In this document: positions 62,188 to 64,000 of the stretch, one piece after another
Layout of the letters: each line of letters begins with the position of its first letter
Numbering within the stretch: the stretch's first letter is position 1
DNA from: Sycon ciliatum
Lineage: Eukaryota; Porifera; Calcarea; Leucosolenida; Sycettidae
Reading direction: 5' to 3'
Length of the DNA stretch: 64,000 nucleotides
Assembly (NCBI RefSeq): GCF_964019385.1
Contig: NC_088645.1
Location: 7,435,527-7,499,526, forward strand
Translations under genes and position numbers: made by a program
The notes under the pieces: generated by a model
Seen by the model: the letters and a program-made list of their open reading frames with translations, nothing else
Database searches by the model: none
Told to the model about the DNA's origin: nothing

Positions 62188-62415
62188 GGACAACAAGTGT
62201 TTGATCAGAGCAACAAGTGTTTGATCAGAGCAACAAGTGTTTGATCAGAGCAACAAGTGTTTGATCGGAGCAACAAGTGTTTGATCAGAGTCACAAGTGT
62301 TTGATCGGAGCAACAAGTGTTTGATCGGAGCAACAAGTGTTTGATCAGAGCAATAACTGTTTGATCAGAGCAAAATTGTTTGATCTGAACAATAACTGTT
62401 TGATCAGAGCAATAA
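62188..62415 (+). repeat. 20-bp minisatellite, long allele
   Basis: Eight clear CAACAAGTGTTTGATCRGAG units (exactly 20 bases each) followed by the degenerate units also seen in copy A. Confidence 0.8.
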
Positions 62416-63086
62416 CTTTTTTACGCATAATATTTACAAATAAGCATTGTTACATTCTTACATTGTTATGTCTTAGTCCTAGCTTGTAGCGTGTTTCAGA
62501 TTACATGTAGTAGTGTGAATTCAGTGACTATTCCTGTACTGTCTTATAAAAAGCCAATTTTGTATCATTCTTCTCCTATATCCCTGATGATGCCCTCCTG
62601 GGTGAAAATTTGGACAATTTCAACTGTATGTAATGAAGCCAAGGACTGTTTGTGTGTTGCGAGTTGGGTATACTGAAAATATGACAAGGCTACAGTGGAG
62701 TTTCAAAGTTCTTTAAAAATGTTTCAATTGTATTTGTAGAAAAAAACAAGGACCAAGAAATTACAACTTATGCTATAATGTTCACTAACACCACCAGTTA
62801 GTAAAAAATCAACTCGTGCGATAACATTGCACGACACTGACCGACAATACTGACGTTCTACAAGTAACTGGCTAACAGCTCTAACACATCTCGGATGCGC
62901 ACTCCAACAGCCTTCCAATTTAGAAGTTGAACCTGTCCTGCAATGTTATCGGATGAGCTGATTGCTTAGTAACTGGTGGTGTTAGATGACGGCTTTGAGC
63001 AGCAAAGCCAAGTTAGCCCACGCATGCACATGTTTTGTCACGGGTTCGTCACGCGGCACATGATTAAAAAAATATTTTTTCCGAAA

Positions 63087-63707
63087 ATGGTGGATGAAAA
63101 AATACATCTTGCGTGGCCGCTTTCCCTGCCTCGTGTCAGCAAAGCGAAAAAAAACCCCTGACCTTGAGCTATTCACGGATGCCTCTGATGTTGGCTTCTG
63201 CGGTTTCTATCAAGGACAATCGTTTTTGGGGCAATGGGCCGCTGAGATGCAGCATGAACCTATTGTGATTACTCGCTTCCGAGAACTGGCTTCCACAGAC
63301 AACCAATGCCTGGTGACAACTCCTCCGCTGAACTCGCCGCTCTGATTGCTGCCAGCAATGATCTCATGAGCGACTCAGACCTTTAAGCCCGGTATTTGCC
63401 CACACATAATCTGATGTACCCAGTTCCGGCTATGGCCGAGTTCCGGTCCCTGACCGCTACTGCCGGCAGCTCACGGCCAGTGTTTGTGTTCGTCGACGGC
63501 AGCTACTTCTTCCGAGTTTGCTCGACTAAGATCCTCAACTGCAACCGGGTGAGCTCCCATTCTGTGCGCATTGGCGGGGCCACACTCATGGCTCACCGGA
63601 GTACAAGTGTCTGTGAAGCAGCCATATGCCGTGCAGGCTGCTGGCGAAGTGCAGCATCCGATCACTATGTCAGGCGTGCACCCGGTAATGCCTCTGTGCA
63701 ATGGATA
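63087..63707 (+). pseudogene. DIRS-like relic, copy B
   Basis: Same RNase H (FTDASDVGFCGFYQGQ) and tyrosine recombinase (SSHSVRIGGATLMAH, HYVRR) pieces as 53580-54200, with a handful of base changes. Confidence 0.6.
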
Positions 63708-64000
63708 GCAGCAAAGACTGGAACAGCCCACGCCCATGTGGTGTTGAGAACAGAAGTGAGGTACATTTGTAGTGTTGTACAGTGTCGTGCCGTCCGCTTG
63801 TTGTGCCGTCCTTGTGCCGGTGTAGCTCTGTGGGTATCACTTAGGGTTTTCCATGGTTACTTGTAGGATGTTATGCTACTGAGCGATGCCGTGAGAAATG
63901 CTTGGTCGTGAACACTGGTTTTTGGGAGGGTCAAATGCATTTGCCTCTCAGTGTTGTGCTGTACTGTCTCAGTGTTCAGTGGTGTTGTGACACCTGTATG

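Larger units (their letters stand above)
59786..64000 (+). repeat. segmental duplication, copy B
   Basis: Direct repeat of copy A, starting ACATAAAATGGAGTACATG and continuing to the window end. It lacks the Penelope-like and 1.65-kb insertions of copy A. Differences are mainly single bases plus the minisatellite length. Confidence 0.85.

Overview
The window reads as eukaryotic, most likely a marine invertebrate and plausibly a sponge, although nothing seen here fixes the species. The evidence is AATAAA polyadenylation signals, TATA boxes, microsatellites, RNA polymerase III-type boxes, and a mix of Ty3-like, LINE, Penelope-like, DIRS-like and terminal-inverted-repeat transposons. No operons, rRNA genes or true tRNA genes were found. 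Most of the sequence is transposon-derived. The probable host genes are small, apparently intronless families.

Layout. 1-4020: a Ty3-like LTR retrotransposon (gag-pol on minus, running off the left edge). 4.1-6.2 kb: LINE and Penelope-like relics and a MITE. 7.8-8.4 kb: a small basic-tailed gene (A). 8.9 kb: a near-perfect hammerhead ribozyme. 10.9-11.6 kb: a PIF/Harbinger-like element. 12.5-21.9 kb: a tandem family of proline-rich genes (B, C, relic D, intact E), invaded by an inverted Penelope-like composite (15.5-17.0 kb) and a LINE (17.2-19.0 kb). 22-24.2 kb: repeats. 24.6-26.4 kb: an AT-hook/acidic Penelope-like ORF split by a TTAA-flanked MITE. 26.5-29.2 kb: fold-back repeats. 30.0-31.1 kb: a decayed Mutator-like transposase. 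31.7-34.0 kb: a TTAA-flanked transposon. 36.0 kb: gene H1. 37.2-45.1 kb: the duplicate of the E locus (gene F), with a full CR1/L2-like LINE in its upstream region and two insertions just after its stop codon. 46.2 kb: gene G. 47.9-54.5 kb and 59.8-64 kb: two copies of a segmental duplication carrying H2 and H3 and a DIRS-like relic. Between them lie a CT tract of about 540 bp, a second retrozyme-like hammerhead and a LINE relic.

Two things stand out. (1) The B/E/F/G proteins combine SH3-ligand motifs (PPPLPPR), repeated YTPM motifs that fit the YxxM ligand consensus of the PI3K p85 SH2 domain (absent from G), a conserved W..FKPS segment and a basic C-terminal tail (lost in B). Their loci share a promoter region, a short upstream ORF and, for B/C/E/F, a 3' UTR array of TTTTAGTCTA-like decamers. 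This looks like a lineage-specific, disordered linear-motif family; the function is inferred. (2) Several type I hammerhead ribozymes can be folded by hand. One group lies at the 3' ends of Penelope-like relics and another in small dispersed repeats resembling metazoan retrozymes.

Members of the three small-protein families (A; B/E/F/G; H) end in, or close to, a basic segment carrying an R-I-x-K motif. Most loci have been copied by segmental duplication and then dissected by transposons, so many target-site duplications and empty-site comparisons can be read directly.
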